The notes under the pieces: generated by a model
The model's database searches: none
What the model was told of the DNA's origin: nothing
Seen by the model: only the letters and a program-made list of their open reading frames with translations
Shown: positions 28,158 through 37,310 of the stretch, piece by piece
Numbering within the stretch: position 1 is the first letter of the stretch
Layout: each line of letters begins with the position of its first letter
Position numbers and translations under genes: made by a program
NCBI RefSeq assembly: GCF_009646115.1
Contig: NZ_CP045720.1
Location: 1,798,001 to 1,862,000 of the forward strand
Reading direction: 5' to 3'
DNA: 64,000 bases
From: Pantoea eucalypti
GTDB lineage: Bacteria; Pseudomonadota; Gammaproteobacteria; Enterobacterales; Enterobacteriaceae

Positions 28158-29528
28158 TCAGGCGCGGGTCTGCGTCATGCGCGACACGCTCACCAGCGCC
28201 GCCACGGCGGCAAAGCTGCCCGCCAGCAGCAGCGAAACGTGCGTGCCACGCTCATCAAACAGATTAAACATCAGCGCAACCAGCGCAGCACCCATACTCT
28301 GACCCAGCAGGCGCGCGGTACCCAGCATGCCGCTGGCAGCGCCGCTGCGGTTACGTGGAGCAGAGGTGACAATTGTGTGGTTGTTAGGTGACTGGAACAG
28401 CCCAAAACCGGCACCGCACAGCATCATGCGCCAGATAATATCACCATCGCCAGGGTTTGCTGGCAGCCAGGCGAGCAGGAACAGCCCCAGGGCGAACATC
28501 GCCAGCCCGATTCCTCCCAGCAGCCCGGCATGCACCCGCTCAATCAGCCGGCCGGCTATTGGCGCAAACACCATGGTCGCCAGCGGCCAGGGCGTCAGAA
28601 GTAAACCGGTTGCCACCTCATCACGCTGCAGGACGTTTTGCAGGAAGAAGGGCAGTGAGACCATCGCCAGCATCTGCGCGCAGAAGGAGCAGACCGACGT
28701 GCCCATCGACAGGCTGAAAATGGGGATACGCAACAGATCAACCGGCAGCAGCGGCACCGCCATGTTTAACTGACGACGAATAAAGAACCAGCCTGTCACC
28801 AACAGAACAACGACCTCCGACAGCACCAGCAGATGACTCTGACCCTGCGCAAAACCGCTCAATGCGGAGATGATCAGACCAAAGAACAGGGCATTCATGA
28901 TCGCGCTGGGCACATCAAATTTCTGTGCGGTGGCTTTTTGCGGATTATCGGGCAGTGTGCGCAGCGCCAGCCACAATGCAATAGCACCCAGCGGGACGTT
29001 AATCAGAAACAGCCATTTCCAGCTCGCCACTGACAGAATCGCAGCCGCTACTGTCGGGCCTGCCGCGGTCGACACCGCCACCACCAGCGAGTTAATTGCC
29101 ATGCCGCGTCCCAGATAGCGCTGGGGATAAATAATGCGTATCAACGCAGTGTTCACACTCATCAGCGCGGCGCCACCTAACCCCTGCAGCACGCGGGCAA
29201 AGGTCAGCATGGTTAGCGTGGTCGAGAAGGCGCAGAACAGCGAGGTGGCAATAAACAGCGCCAGGCCGGCCTGGTAGACGCGCCGATAGCCCAGCATATC
29301 GCCCAGAAACGAGAGCGACAGCAGCGAGACGATAATCGCAATCTGATAGGCATTCACTATCCAGATTGACTGCGCCGGGCTTGCATTGAGTTCACGCGAA
29401 ATGGTCGGCAGGGCGACGTTGGCAATCGCGCCATCCAGCACCGCCATGGTCAGCCCGATAGCGATTGTGGCAATAGCCATATAGCGCTGACGGCCTGGTA
29501 ATCCATCCTGCGGAGGAGAAAGAGTCAT
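28158..29528 (-). CDS. yebQ: MFS transporter YebQ (DHA2, 14-helix type)
   Basis: A 456-residue drug-proton antiporter-like carrier of the EmrB/QacA group. Motif C/D1-like start GLTMAVLDGAIANVALPTI, motif A LGDMLGYRRVYQAG, and ALMSVNTALIRIIYPQRYLG are nearly identical to E. coli YebQ as remembered. FGLFQSPNNHTIVTSAP near the C-terminal half is also typical. Substrate unproven. It is divergent from kdgR, the same neighbour as in E. coli, with the ATG at 29528 behind GGAGGAGA. Confidence 0.9.
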   Translation of the reverse strand: MTLSPPQDGLPGRQRYMAIATIAIGLTMAVLDGAIANVALPTISRELNASPAQSIWIVNAYQIAIIVSLLSLSFLGDMLGYRRVYQAGLALFIATSLFCAFSTTLTMLTFARVLQGLGGAALMSVNTALIRIIYPQRYLGRGMAINSLVVAVSTAAGPTVAAAILSVASWKWLFLINVPLGAIALWLALRTLPDNPQKATAQKFDVPSAIMNALFFGLIISALSGFAQGQSHLLVLSEVVVLLVTGWFFIRRQLNMAVPLLPVDLLRIPIFSLSMGTSVCSFCAQMLAMVSLPFFLQNVLQRDEVATGLLLTPWPLATMVFAPIAGRLIERVHAGLLGGIGLAMFALGLFLLAWLPANPGDGDIIWRMMLCGAGFGLFQSPNNHTIVTSAPRNRSGAASGMLGTARLLGQSMGAALVALMFNLFDERGTHVSLLLAGSFAAVAALVSVSRMTQTRA

Positions 29529-29715
29529 AAGTTAATTACTAAAGAGGGTGAATATCATCATGCTAATGAAATTAACGCTGAAATGCAGCGATCGAACGGA
29601 TAAAAAACTGTCTTAAAATATGACGCATGGGTTAAAGCATTGCTGCCATGCTGCGCCTCACTCTATACTGACTATCCGTTCCATTTTTTTTGAAACAGGT
29701 TTAATAAGGTGCGCG

Positions 29716-30507
29716 ATGTCCATTGGTGAAAATGATAAACAGCCTGATTCGGTCTCTTCTGTTCTTAAAGTGTTTGGCATTTTGCAGGCGCTGGGCGAAG
29801 AGCGCGATCATGGTATTACTGAGCTCGCGCAGCGCGTCATGATGTCAAAAAGCACCGTCTACCGTTTTCTGCAGACCATGAAGTCGCTGGGCTATGTCAC
29901 GCAGGAAGGCGAGAGCGAGAAGTACTCACTGACGCTGAAGCTGTTTGAGCTGGGTGCAAAAGCATTACAGAACGTTGATTTAATCCGCAGCGCGGATGTG
30001 CAGATGCGTGAGTTGTCGCGTCTGACCAAAGAGACGATTCATCTGGGCGCGCTGGAAGAGGACAGTATTGTCTACATCCACAAAATCGACTCGCTCTATA
30101 ACCTGCGTATGTATTCACGCATTGGTCGTCGTAATCCGCTGCATACCACTGCGATCGGTAAAGTGCTGCTGGCCTGGCGCGACCGAAGCGAAGTGGAGGA
30201 GATTCTACGGGATGTGGAGTTTAAACGTAGCACGGCCAATACGCTGTTAAGCGCGGAGGCGTTGATTACGACGCTGGATCAGGTCAGAGCGCAGGGTTAT
30301 GGTGAGGATAATGAAGAACAGGAAGAGGGATTGCGCTGCCTCGCCGTGCCGGTATTCGACCGATTTGGCGTGGTGATTGCGGGACTCAGTATCTCTTTTC
30401 CCACCATTCGTTTTTCAGAAGATGCCCGTCAGGATTACGTGGCCATGCTGCATCGTGCGGCGCGCACGCTTTCATCAGAGATGGGCTATCACGACTACCC
30501 GTTCTGA
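29716..30507 (+). CDS. kdgR: Pectin/KDG pathway repressor KdgR (IclR family)
   Basis: 263 residues from ATG 29716 (AAGGTGCGCG upstream); the open frame back to 29620 is not used. The N-terminal winged helix-turn-helix GITELAQRVMMSKSTVYRFL and the C-terminal IclR effector domain (HTTAIGKVLLAW, EEGLRCLAVPVFDRFG) are clear. KdgR represses genes for 2-keto-3-deoxygluconate use and, in plant-associated relatives, pectinolysis; this suits a plant-associated enterobacterium. Divergent from yebQ. A GC-rich hairpin (30513-30530) follows the stop. Confidence 0.95.
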   Translation: MSIGENDKQPDSVSSVLKVFGILQALGEERDHGITELAQRVMMSKSTVYRFLQTMKSLGYVTQEGESEKYSLTLKLFELGAKALQNVDLIRSADVQMRELSRLTKETIHLGALEEDSIVYIHKIDSLYNLRMYSRIGRRNPLHTTAIGKVLLAWRDRSEVEEILRDVEFKRSTANTLLSAEALITTLDQVRAQGYGEDNEEQEEGLRCLAVPVFDRFGVVIAGLSISFPTIRFSEDARQDYVAMLHRAARTLSSEMGYHDYPF

Positions 30508-30537
30508 AAACAGCGGGCCATCCGGCCCGCCATTCTA

Positions 30538-30774
30538 CTAGTTATCGATCACTTCTCCGCTTTTCTTCAGCAACGGGCAATCCGTTACGCCCACTACACC
30601 ACTGTCAGTGTGCAGATACTGCGCGCTGATCACGCCGCGAGCGGTCAGATAACTGCATTGCAGGCCAAGTCCGGCTGCATTTTTAGTGCTGCCGGTTAAT
30701 ACGCCATAGCCGGTAAACAGCATCGCCAGCCAGATCACCGCTAGCAAGCCTATCGTGCGAATCAACAGTTTCAT
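30538..30774 (-). CDS. yobH: YobH family small secreted/membrane protein
   Basis: 78 residues with an N-terminal hydrophobic segment (IRTIGLLAVIWLAMLFTGYG) and a conserved exported part with two Cys (GLGLQCSYLTARG...GVTDCPLL) that could form a disulfide. It matches E. coli YobH in length and pattern and lies, as there, next to kdgR. Function unknown. Convergent with kdgR. Confidence 0.88.
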   Translation of the reverse strand: MKLLIRTIGLLAVIWLAMLFTGYGVLTGSTKNAAGLGLQCSYLTARGVISAQYLHTDSGVVGVTDCPLLKKSGEVIDN

Positions 30775-30976
30775 TATGTCTCCTTGTGAAAGATAACTCA
30801 GCGCACAACCTGGTGCTGCCGGTTATGATGATATCAGCATGCCTCGGTTTTCAGGCAGGATCGATCAGAGATAACTGAAACGGCAAAATCTGCATTGACG
30901 TGATCCCCATTATCTTTTGTGATGGCTAAAGGTAGAATAGGGGGTTGGCGTGTTCACTTTGTTTTATGAGGCAGTT

Positions 30977-31249
30977 ATGAATGAGTTAGCCGCAAATCCG
31001 GGACCGCTGGTCAGTTATGGCCTGATGGTCATTATTTTAATTGTGGCGTTTATTGCCTGGTTCTTTGTTAACCGGGCCAGCGTTCGCGCCGGAGAGCAAA
31101 TTCACTTACTGGCGTCGTTGCTGGAAGAGCAGAAGAAACAGAACCAGTTGCTGCGCCGTCTGATTGAGATGCAGCCCGTCTCCGAGGTCAAAAAAACCGA
31201 TGAAGATGCGGAGAAACGGGACTTTATCCGGTTAATTCCGGAACGTTAA
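30977..31249 (+). CDS. yebO: YebO family small membrane protein
   Basis: 90 residues from ATG 30977, preceded by GAGGCAGTT. One membrane helix (about residues 13-32, ending FIAWFFVNRASVRAGEQI) is followed by a cytoplasmic amphipathic stretch LLASLLEEQKKQNQLLRRL, probably coiled coil, and a conserved end RDFIRLIPER. It resembles E. coli YebO; function unknown. In E. coli mgrB lies between yobH and yebO, but no mgrB is found in this gap. Confidence 0.88.
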   Translation: MNELAANPGPLVSYGLMVIILIVAFIAWFFVNRASVRAGEQIHLLASLLEEQKKQNQLLRRLIEMQPVSEVKKTDEDAEKRDFIRLIPER

Positions 31250-31267
31250 TCACAGCAGAGAGGCAGG

Positions 31268-32278
31268 ATGGCCTGGAAAAATCCGTGGTATGACAGCAGT
31301 AAAGCGCACCATACGCCCGAGGGGTTCTGTAGTCCAGAACCGGAGCAGCGCCAGCCAGGCGATCTGCAGCGCTGGCGCAGAGAGCGTAAGGCTCAGGGAC
31401 TGCCGCATCCTCCACAGCAGGGCTATGCGGCGTTCACCGATCAATGGTGGCAGCCAGCCGACATCCGCGGCAGTGACGATCGCATCTGGTGGCTGGGGCA
31501 TGCTGCCGTGCTGTTGCGGCTGAACGAGCAATATATCCTGATCGATCCTGCAATCGGCTCACGCGCTTCGCCGTTCTCATTTGCCGGACCACAGCGAAAA
31601 ACACCTGCGCCGCTCAGTATCGCTGATCTGCCGCGTCTGGATGTGGTGCTGATTTCTCATAACCATTACGATCATCTTGATCGGACGACCGTTAAAGCTA
31701 TTGTCCGGCGTTTCCCTCAGGCAACCTTTATTGTGCCGCTGGGTCTGGCTAAGTGGTGCAGGGCGCGGGGCGTGAAACAGGTGCATCAGCTCGACTGGTG
31801 GCAGCAGACTGCGGTCAATGGCCTCTGTTTTGATGCCGTTCCGGCACGTCACTGGAGCATGAGAACGCTACGCGATCGAAACCGTTCGCTCTGGTGCGGC
31901 TGGGTTGTGCGGTCTGCCTCCGTACGTTTCTGGTTTTCGGGCGACAGCGGTTATAGCGACAGCCTGCTGGACATTCCAGGCAGACTGGGGCCGTTCAACC
32001 TGGCCGCTTTGCCGATTGGCGCCTATGCACCTGAATGGTTCATGGCAAGCCAGCATATGAATCCCGATCAGGCGGTGGCGCTGTGGCAGGCAGCCGGCAG
32101 GCCGTTAACGCTGCCGATCCACTGGGGTGTGTACGAACTGGCCGATGAGTCACTGGATGCGCCACCAAAAGAACTGGCAGATGCGCTGCTGCGGGCAAAC
32201 GAGCGAAACGACGGCTTCACGCCCTGGCGAATAGGTGAAAGCCGAAGGCTGAATAATGACGCCCAGGAATTATCCTAA
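31268..32278 (+). CDS. RomA/NAPE-PLD-like metallo-beta-lactamase-fold hydrolase
   Basis: 336 residues. The MBL metal site reads SHNHYDHLD (about residues 133-141), with further ligands in ARHWSMR, FSGDSGY and PIHWGVYEL. The lipid-type N-terminal pattern WWLGHAAVLLRLNEQYILID resembles RomA and NAPE-phospholipase-D-like proteins. Substrate unknown; relatives act on phosphodiesters or lipids. It starts 18 bases after yebO on the same strand, probably one transcript. In E. coli this slot between yebO and yobF-cspC has no such gene, so it looks like a lineage-specific insertion. Confidence 0.85.
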   Translation: MAWKNPWYDSSKAHHTPEGFCSPEPEQRQPGDLQRWRRERKAQGLPHPPQQGYAAFTDQWWQPADIRGSDDRIWWLGHAAVLLRLNEQYILIDPAIGSRASPFSFAGPQRKTPAPLSIADLPRLDVVLISHNHYDHLDRTTVKAIVRRFPQATFIVPLGLAKWCRARGVKQVHQLDWWQQTAVNGLCFDAVPARHWSMRTLRDRNRSLWCGWVVRSASVRFWFSGDSGYSDSLLDIPGRLGPFNLAALPIGAYAPEWFMASQHMNPDQAVALWQAAGRPLTLPIHWGVYELADESLDAPPKELADALLRANERNDGFTPWRIGESRRLNNDAQELS

Positions 32279-32764
32279 ACCCTGATGGATAAATAAAAGC
32301 CAGTACTTTTTTATCTGATATCAATTTTTCAAATCGAAAGTTAAATTATTAATAAGAAAAATTGTCTTCGATGCTTTTATTTGACGCAAGGCTAATGTGT
32401 TACTCATGGTTTTGGTGCAAAAAAATGTTGTTTGTACAAAAATAAACAGCGGTGTACAGGATTGACGTCAGATTTCTGATATCTTCAACCGTTACCGCTT
32501 CGCTTTATCATTCTGCAATTGCCATATTTGTGAAATATTAATTTCTTATGGTATCCATCGAATTCATACTGGCAGCCGCAACGTGGCACCGCGCTGGCCG
32601 GGCAGGGGCCTTATTCGTGCAGACATGCGTAAACCCACCTGACAGGCAATGTGAGCCTTTTGGCAATTATGTGCACAGGCTCTCTGAGCCCCTAAAAATG
32701 GCTTGCCATTATTTTTAGGATATGTGATAACAATTCCTGAGTTAAACGAGGTACAGTTCTGTTT
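32279..32764 (+). other. cspC upstream region with a stable hairpin
   Basis: A 486-base stretch holding the cspC promoter and long leader, AT-rich at the left. A strong stem CCTAAAAATGGC ... GCC-att-ATTTTTAGG spans 32691-32719. The last 70 bases, with ACGAGGTACAGTTCTG, resemble the E. coli yobF-cspC leader from memory. A minus-strand open frame here lacks coding character. Confidence 0.55.
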
Positions 32765-32879
32765 ATGCATGGCATCTTCAGTAAAGAAGTACGAGTAAAG
32801 ACGTTGACGTTGAATACCGCTTCCTTGCCGAACCTTAATTAGTGCCTCATGCAGTAATGTCTCTGGTTTTTCTGTATGA
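32765..32879 (+). pseudogene. yobF: yobF relic with two single-base deletions
   Basis: ATG 32765 opens MHGIFSKEV, close to the conserved YobF start, but then leaves the family frame and stops after 25 codons (MHGIFSKEVRVKTLTLNTAS...). Shifting by one base restores KDVDVEYRFLAEP. After a second one-base loss (CCTTAATTAGTG where E. coli has CCTTATATTGGTG) the frame again gives SCSNVSGFSV and a stop. Relative to E. coli YobF (47 residues) two deletions have broken the gene. DNA similarity persists, which suggests that the leader RNA of cspC is what is conserved. A sequencing error would need to have occurred twice in 50 bases. Confidence 0.7.
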
Positions 32880-32919
32880 CAGCCTTCGGGCTAAATAAAC
32901 ATCTAAAGGAATTTGCAAA

Positions 32920-33129
32920 ATGGCAAAGATTAAAGGTCAGGTTAAGTGGTTCAACGAGTCTAAAGGTTTTGGTTTTATCACCCCTGCTGACGGCAGCAAA
33001 GATGTGTTCGTACACTTCTCTGCTATCCAGGGCAATGGTTTCAAAACCCTGGCTGAAGGCCAGAGCGTTGAGTTCGAAATTCAGGACGGCCAGAAAGGCC
33101 CGGCAGCAGTTAACGTAACTGCTATCTGA
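32920..33129 (+). CDS. cspC: Cold-shock-like RNA/DNA-binding protein CspC
   Basis: 69 residues, an OB fold with RNP1 KGFGFITP and RNP2 DVFVHFSAI. The start [18 protein letters not shown] and the end [13 protein letters not shown] match E. coli CspC rather than CspE or CspA. CspC is constitutive, stabilises rpoS and uspA messages and melts RNA structure. The ribosome site AAAGGAATTT precedes ATG 32920. The yobF relic lies immediately upstream in the leader; a terminator follows. Confidence 0.95.
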   Translation: MAKIKGQVKWFNESKGFGFITPADGSKDVFVHFSAIQGNGFKTLAEGQSVEFEIQDGQKGPAAVNVTAI

Positions 33130-33171
33130 TTCGACTCCGCCTCGGTGCGTCGCACCCTGACACGGAATCTC

Positions 33172-33206
33172 AAAGCCCTGGCTTCTCAGCCGGGGCTTTC
33201 TTTATG
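33172..33206 (+). terminator. Terminator of cspC
   Basis: AAAGCCCTGGC-ttctca-GCCGGGGCTTT (one mismatch) followed by CTTT. Confidence 0.85.
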
Positions 33207-33266
33207 CTTCCGATGCGTAAACGATAAGGTTACACTGCGCCGCGTTATCTGATGCCGGAGCACCTT

Positions 33267-34076
33267 ATGTCCCTGATTTGCCCTCTTTGCCACTCACCTC
33301 TGACCTTCACAAACCGCAGCTGGTGCTGTGAAAATCGCCATCAGTTTGATCAGGCGAAAGAAGGCTACGTCAATTTGCTGCCCGTTCAGCACAAACGCTC
33401 ACGGGAGCCAGGTGACAGTGCAGAGATGATGCAGGCACGGCGGACGTTTCTTGAGGCAGGCTACTACCAACCGCTTCGTGATCAGGTGGTCAGCCTGCTC
33501 AGCCCGGCACTGACCCAGCCGGCGTGCAAAATTCTTGATATAGGCTGTGGCGAAGGCTACTACACCGCCGCACTGGCTGAGGCGGCAGGCGGAGAGGCAC
33601 AGATTTATGGGCTGGATGTTGCCCGAATGGCAATCCGTCTGGCGGCAAAGCGCTATCCTGCGGTGCGCTTCTGCGTCGCCTCCAGCCAGCGCTTACCCTT
33701 TGCCGATCAGGCCCTGGATGCGGTGGTACGCATCTACGCCCCCTGCAATGAAGCAGAACTGGCACGCGTGCTGAAGCCGGGTGGCCTGGTATTGACGGTC
33801 ACACCTGGCCCGCATCATCTGCAACAGTTTAAAGCGCTGATTTACCGCGAAGTGCAGTTGCATGTGCCGGAGCAGAAAGCGTACCCCGGATTCACGCAGG
33901 TGACACAGCAGGCGCTGCGTTACCCGATGGCATTAACCGGCGCAGCGGCGACAACCCTGTTGCAGATGACGCCATTCGCCTGGCGGGCGCGGGAGGAGGT
34001 CTGGCAAACGCTGCAGCAGAGCGAGCAGTTCAGCTGCGATGCCGACTTTAGCCTGACGATGTGGCAGCGCGACTAA
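33267..34076 (+). CDS. rlmA: 23S rRNA m1G745 methyltransferase RlmA
   Basis: 269 residues from ATG 33267 with GGAG eight bases upstream; a longer frame from 33252 is less likely. An N-terminal zinc ribbon ([10 protein letters not shown]...[11 protein letters not shown]) is followed by [13 protein letters not shown] and the Rossmann SAM site [17 protein letters not shown]. It methylates N1 of G745 in helix 35 of 23S rRNA. The stop overlaps the convergent yobD end by 4 bases, the same arrangement of neighbours as in E. coli. Confidence 0.94.
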   Translation: MSLICPLCHSPLTFTNRSWCCENRHQFDQAKEGYVNLLPVQHKRSREPGDSAEMMQARRTFLEAGYYQPLRDQVVSLLSPALTQPACKILDIGCGEGYYTAALAEAAGGEAQIYGLDVARMAIRLAAKRYPAVRFCVASSQRLPFADQALDAVVRIYAPCNEAELARVLKPGGLVLTVTPGPHHLQQFKALIYREVQLHVPEQKAYPGFTQVTQQALRYPMALTGAAATTLLQMTPFAWRAREEVWQTLQQSEQFSCDADFSLTMWQRD

Positions 34077-34534
34077 CGCGCTTCTACCAGGGTGTTATAG
34101 ATGCGCTCCAGATCGTCGAGTTGCTGCACCGCGATCAGCAGTCGACGCTGTTCAAGCTGAATCACCAGAATGCCATCCTCAGAGAGATTCATCCCCTGAA
34201 TCCGCCGGTAATCGATCCAGACACCGGCGTAAAACAATCCATCATTCTTCATCAGTAGCGTAGGTTTTCGCAGCCAGAAGAGCCAGAACGCCAGAAAACT
34301 CAGCATCATCAGCAGAGAGGTGGTGAGCTGCGGGCCGTGATGACTGACGTTGTTCCACAGCAAAATCAGCAGCAGACCGATAAAAATCAGGCTGTCGAGT
34401 TTATGCTGCCTGCGCAGCGTGACCCTTAAGCGGGTGGGGCCATGCCGACGCGGCAGAATCGCCTCATGGTAAACGGCAAACCCCATCAGGGCGGCGATAC
34501 AACACGCAATCAACGCGTCAGTTAAAGACATCAC
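34073..34534 (-). CDS. yobD: YobD, DUF986 inner-membrane protein
   Basis: 153 residues with three or four membrane helices, then a cytoplasmic end carrying the family signature [20 protein letters not shown]. It matches E. coli YobD throughout. Function unknown. In E. coli yobD follows manXYZ on the same strand, and here it is 88 bases after manZ, so it may be read through from the man operon. Confidence 0.92.
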   Translation of the reverse strand: MMSLTDALIACCIAALMGFAVYHEAILPRRHGPTRLRVTLRRQHKLDSLIFIGLLLILLWNNVSHHGPQLTTSLLMMLSFLAFWLFWLRKPTLLMKNDGLFYAGVWIDYRRIQGMNLSEDGILVIQLEQRRLLIAVQQLDDLERIYNTLVEAR

Positions 34535-34622
34535 ATCTACCTCAAACAGGGTGAGCTCAGCCGGTTGTGGCTCAGCTCACCACGCTTAAAAGCCGGGAGC
34601 GCAGGCTCCCGGCCGGGTGAAA

Positions 34623-35468
34623 TTACAGACCGAGCAGGCCGATCCAGTAACCAAAGATACCGATGGCGAAGAAGCCGACGATAATCCACAGCGCGTTCAC
34701 TTTACGACGCAACAGCCACATACAGCCAAAGGTCAGCAGCAGCGGCACCACGCCCGGCATCAGTTGATCAAGGATCGACTGAACCGTGGTGACGGTGGTT
34801 TTACCAGTGGAGTCGGTGATGCGCGAGACGACCAGCGGGATGTTAACGTGCGTCCACTTGTTGACCAGCGCCCCCATGACAAACAGGCCCAGAATCGAGG
34901 CGCCCTCCGTGAGCTTCTGCAGAAAACCGCCGCCCATGTCGCTGACAATGTCGATTCCTTTACGATAGCCATACGCCACGCCGTAGTAGCGGGTTAGCAG
35001 ACGCGCCAGGTTAAACAGCACAAAGAACAGCAACGGCCCCAGCAGACTGCCGCTCATTGCGATACCGGCACCCAGCGCGGCAAACACCGGACGTACCGTG
35101 CCCCAGAAGATCGGGTCGCCGACACCGGCCAGCGGTCCCATCAGGCCGACTTTCAGGCCGTTAATCGCCGCATCGTCGATGGGTGCGCCGTTGGCACGCT
35201 GCTCTTCCATCGCCATGGTGACGCCCAGTACCGGCGCGGCCACATAAGGATGGGTGTTAAAGAACTCCAGATGACGCTTTATTGCCTGCTTACGCTCATC
35301 ATTGTTCTCCGGATAGAGACGGCGGATCACCGGCACCATAGAGAAGCAGAAGCCCAGCGCCTGCATACGTTCAAAGTTCCATGAGCCCTGGAACAGGTTC
35401 GAGCGCATAAAGACGGCGCGAACATCTCCGGCTGTCAGTTTCTTTCCGACTTTCGTAATATCAACCAT
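34623..35468 (-). CDS. manZ: Mannose-family PTS membrane subunit IID, ManZ
   Basis: 281 residues, EIID of the mannose/glucose/glucosamine phosphotransferase system. Conserved RSNLFQGSWNFERMQALGF near the N-terminus, GLMGPLAGVGDPIFWGT and a hydrophobic C-terminal segment. It forms the channel with ManY. The N-terminus is slightly shorter than in E. coli ManZ. Last of manXYZ, starting 15 bases after manY. Confidence 0.96.
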   Translation of the reverse strand: MVDITKVGKKLTAGDVRAVFMRSNLFQGSWNFERMQALGFCFSMVPVIRRLYPENNDERKQAIKRHLEFFNTHPYVAAPVLGVTMAMEEQRANGAPIDDAAINGLKVGLMGPLAGVGDPIFWGTVRPVFAALGAGIAMSGSLLGPLLFFVLFNLARLLTRYYGVAYGYRKGIDIVSDMGGGFLQKLTEGASILGLFVMGALVNKWTHVNIPLVVSRITDSTGKTTVTTVQSILDQLMPGVVPLLLTFGCMWLLRRKVNALWIIVGFFAIGIFGYWIGLLGL

Positions 35469-35483
35469 GTGCTCACCTGTTCC

Positions 35484-36287
35484 TTAATCGAGTTCGTTAT
35501 CAAGATCGTTTGCGGTTGCTGCACCATTGGGTGCGCCTGCTACACGGTTGTATTTCGGGCTGAGCTGGATGTAGAGCACGGCCATGACCACGCCAATCAC
35601 GCCCAGCGCCACCAGGTTAAAGTTGGTAAACGCCGCGGTGACGAAGCCGAGATAGAAGAACGGCATCAGGTAGCCTGCGCGCATCATGTTGATGACCATC
35701 GCGTAACCGACGACCACAATCATGCCACCCGCGATATTCAGACCGTTGGTGACGACTTCAGGGATAGAACTGAGCAGGGCGTGAACCGCACTGGTGCCGA
35801 CCGAAATCGCCACAATCAGCGCCGGAATAGCGATACGCATCGCCTGCAACAACAGGGCAGAGACATGGATCCAGGAGATGGCCGTGAGGTTACCTTTTTC
35901 GGCGGCTTTATCAGCTGCGTGCTGGAAGGCCACAGTCAGGGTACGCACGATAATGGTCAGCACCTGTCCGGCCGCCGCCAGCGGAATGGCCAGCGCGATA
36001 CCGGCACCCACACTCTGACCGCCGGCGATCACCAGGATGGTCGAGATAATGGAGGCGAGGGCGGCATCAGGGGCCACGGCGGCACCGATGTTCATCCAGC
36101 CCAGTGCAATCATCTCCAGCGTACCACCGATGATAATGCCGGTTTTCATATCACCCAGCACGATACCAATCAGAGTACAGGCCACCAGCGGTCGGTGAAA
36201 CTGAAACTCATCCAGAATCGACCCCATACCGGCAATGCAGGCGACAATAAAAATTAAAATAATTTGTAGCGAGGTTATTTCCATCAT
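35484..36287 (-). CDS. manY: Mannose-family PTS membrane subunit IIC, ManY
   Basis: 267 residues, EIIC, the main sugar-transporting membrane subunit. Helices and signature: FQFHRPLVACTLIGIVLGDM, GWMNIGAAVAPDAALASI. It works with ManX (IIAB) and ManZ (IID) to import and phosphorylate mannose and related hexoses; in E. coli it is also a receptor for colicins and lambda DNA entry. Middle gene of the operon. A 262-codon open frame on the opposite strand is only its shadow. Confidence 0.96.
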   Translation of the reverse strand: MMEITSLQIILIFIVACIAGMGSILDEFQFHRPLVACTLIGIVLGDMKTGIIIGGTLEMIALGWMNIGAAVAPDAALASIISTILVIAGGQSVGAGIALAIPLAAAGQVLTIIVRTLTVAFQHAADKAAEKGNLTAISWIHVSALLLQAMRIAIPALIVAISVGTSAVHALLSSIPEVVTNGLNIAGGMIVVVGYAMVINMMRAGYLMPFFYLGFVTAAFTNFNLVALGVIGVVMAVLYIQLSPKYNRVAGAPNGAATANDLDNELD

Positions 36288-36347
36288 ACTTCTTGTCCTC
36301 AGCAGGATAACGACGAGCCCGGAAACGCAGGCGCAGAAGTGCTTCTG

Positions 36348-37310
36348 TTACGCGTTAACTTTCGCAATCAGATCCATCATTTTCAGTTTCTGGTCACTGG
36401 AAACTTTACGCACTTCCAGTTCAATATTGCGTTCGTTGAGTTTTCGGAAGGCGGCAATATCTTTTTCATCAACCGAGATTGCATTATTCACCTGGGTTTT
36501 TCCCTGGCGGAATGCCATCCCGCCGATGTTCACCGTTTTAATATCCACACCCTGTTCCACGACGCGCAGAACATCGGTGGGATTGGTAAACAGCAGCATC
36601 ACGCGATCCTGACCATACTTCGGGTTATTCCACACCCGCACCATTTTATCGACATCCACCACATGGGCTGTCACGCCGGGCGGGGCGACCTGCGTCAGCA
36701 GGGTTTTACGCACGTGGTCGTTGGCCACTTCATCACTGACCACGATAATGCGCTGAACGTTGGTCTCTTTCGTCCAGCGTGTCGCGACCTGTCCATGAAT
36801 CAGACGGTCATCTATGCGCGTCAGTCCGATTTTCATGTGATCGCCAGGTGCCATCGGTTTAGCCGGTTGCGCTGCAGCGGCCGGTTTTACCGCAGCCGGT
36901 GCCGGTGCTTCTTCTTTGGCTTTCAGGGCTTTAACCCCTTCACGGCCAGTTTCGACCGCGACGGCGACCAGTTCGTCAAATCCGGGATCGTCATCGCGCG
37001 CCATCAGGGTTTCGACCAGCATCGGGATATTGACCCCGGCGATGACCTCATACTGGGGCTTATCGACGACGATACGGCTGGCCGCATTAAACGGGCTGCC
37101 ACCCCAGGTATCGACTAAAAACAGGACCCCTTTGCTGGTATCCAGTTCTGCCAGTCGTGCATTATATTTTTCAATCAGCGTTTCTGCATTTTCACCAGGG
37201 ACAAAATCTATCCAGCCGACATTGTCCTGCTCGCCCAACAGCATTTCTGCTGTTTTCAGCAGTTGTTCCGCTGCCCAGCCGTGTGTACCAATTACAATCG
37301 CAATGGTCAC
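36348..37310 (-). CDS. manX: Mannose-family PTS cytoplasmic subunit IIAB, ManX
   Basis: 320 residues. The IIA domain (1-130) has the phospho-His at position 10 (GTHGWAAEQLL). An Ala/Pro-rich hinge (about 134-155) leads to the IIB domain with the second phospho-His, 172, in DDRLIHGQVATRW. Phosphate passes from HPr to His10 to His172 to the sugar. First gene of manXYZ; a 60-base gap precedes manY. The CRP-like site at 37488 in its upstream region fits cAMP-dependent control. Confidence 0.96.
   Translation of the reverse strand: MTIAIVIGTHGWAAEQLLKTAEMLLGEQDNVGWIDFVPGENAETLIEKYNARLAELDTSKGVLFLVDTWGGSPFNAASRIVVDKPQYEVIAGVNIPMLVETLMARDDDPGFDELVAVAVETGREGVKALKAKEEAPAPAAVKPAAAAQPAKPMAPGDHMKIGLTRIDDRLIHGQVATRWTKETNVQRIIVVSDEVANDHVRKTLLTQVAPPGVTAHVVDVDKMVRVWNNPKYGQDRVMLLFTNPTDVLRVVEQGVDIKTVNIGGMAFRQGKTQVNNAISVDEKDIAAFRKLNERNIELEVRKVSSDQKLKMMDLIAKVNA

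Noticed and set aside
27870..28391. 173-codon plus-strand ORF across the htpX-yebQ spacer
   Set aside because: Runs through the dispersed repeat and then antisense to yebQ; no ribosome site and no coding character.
35469..36257. 262-codon plus-strand ORF
   Set aside because: Entirely antisense to manY; product is His/Asp/Arg-rich with no family pattern, typical of shadows in high-GC coding DNA.
36339..37118. 259-codon plus-strand ORF
   Set aside because: Antisense to manX; no recognisable domains or ribosome site.
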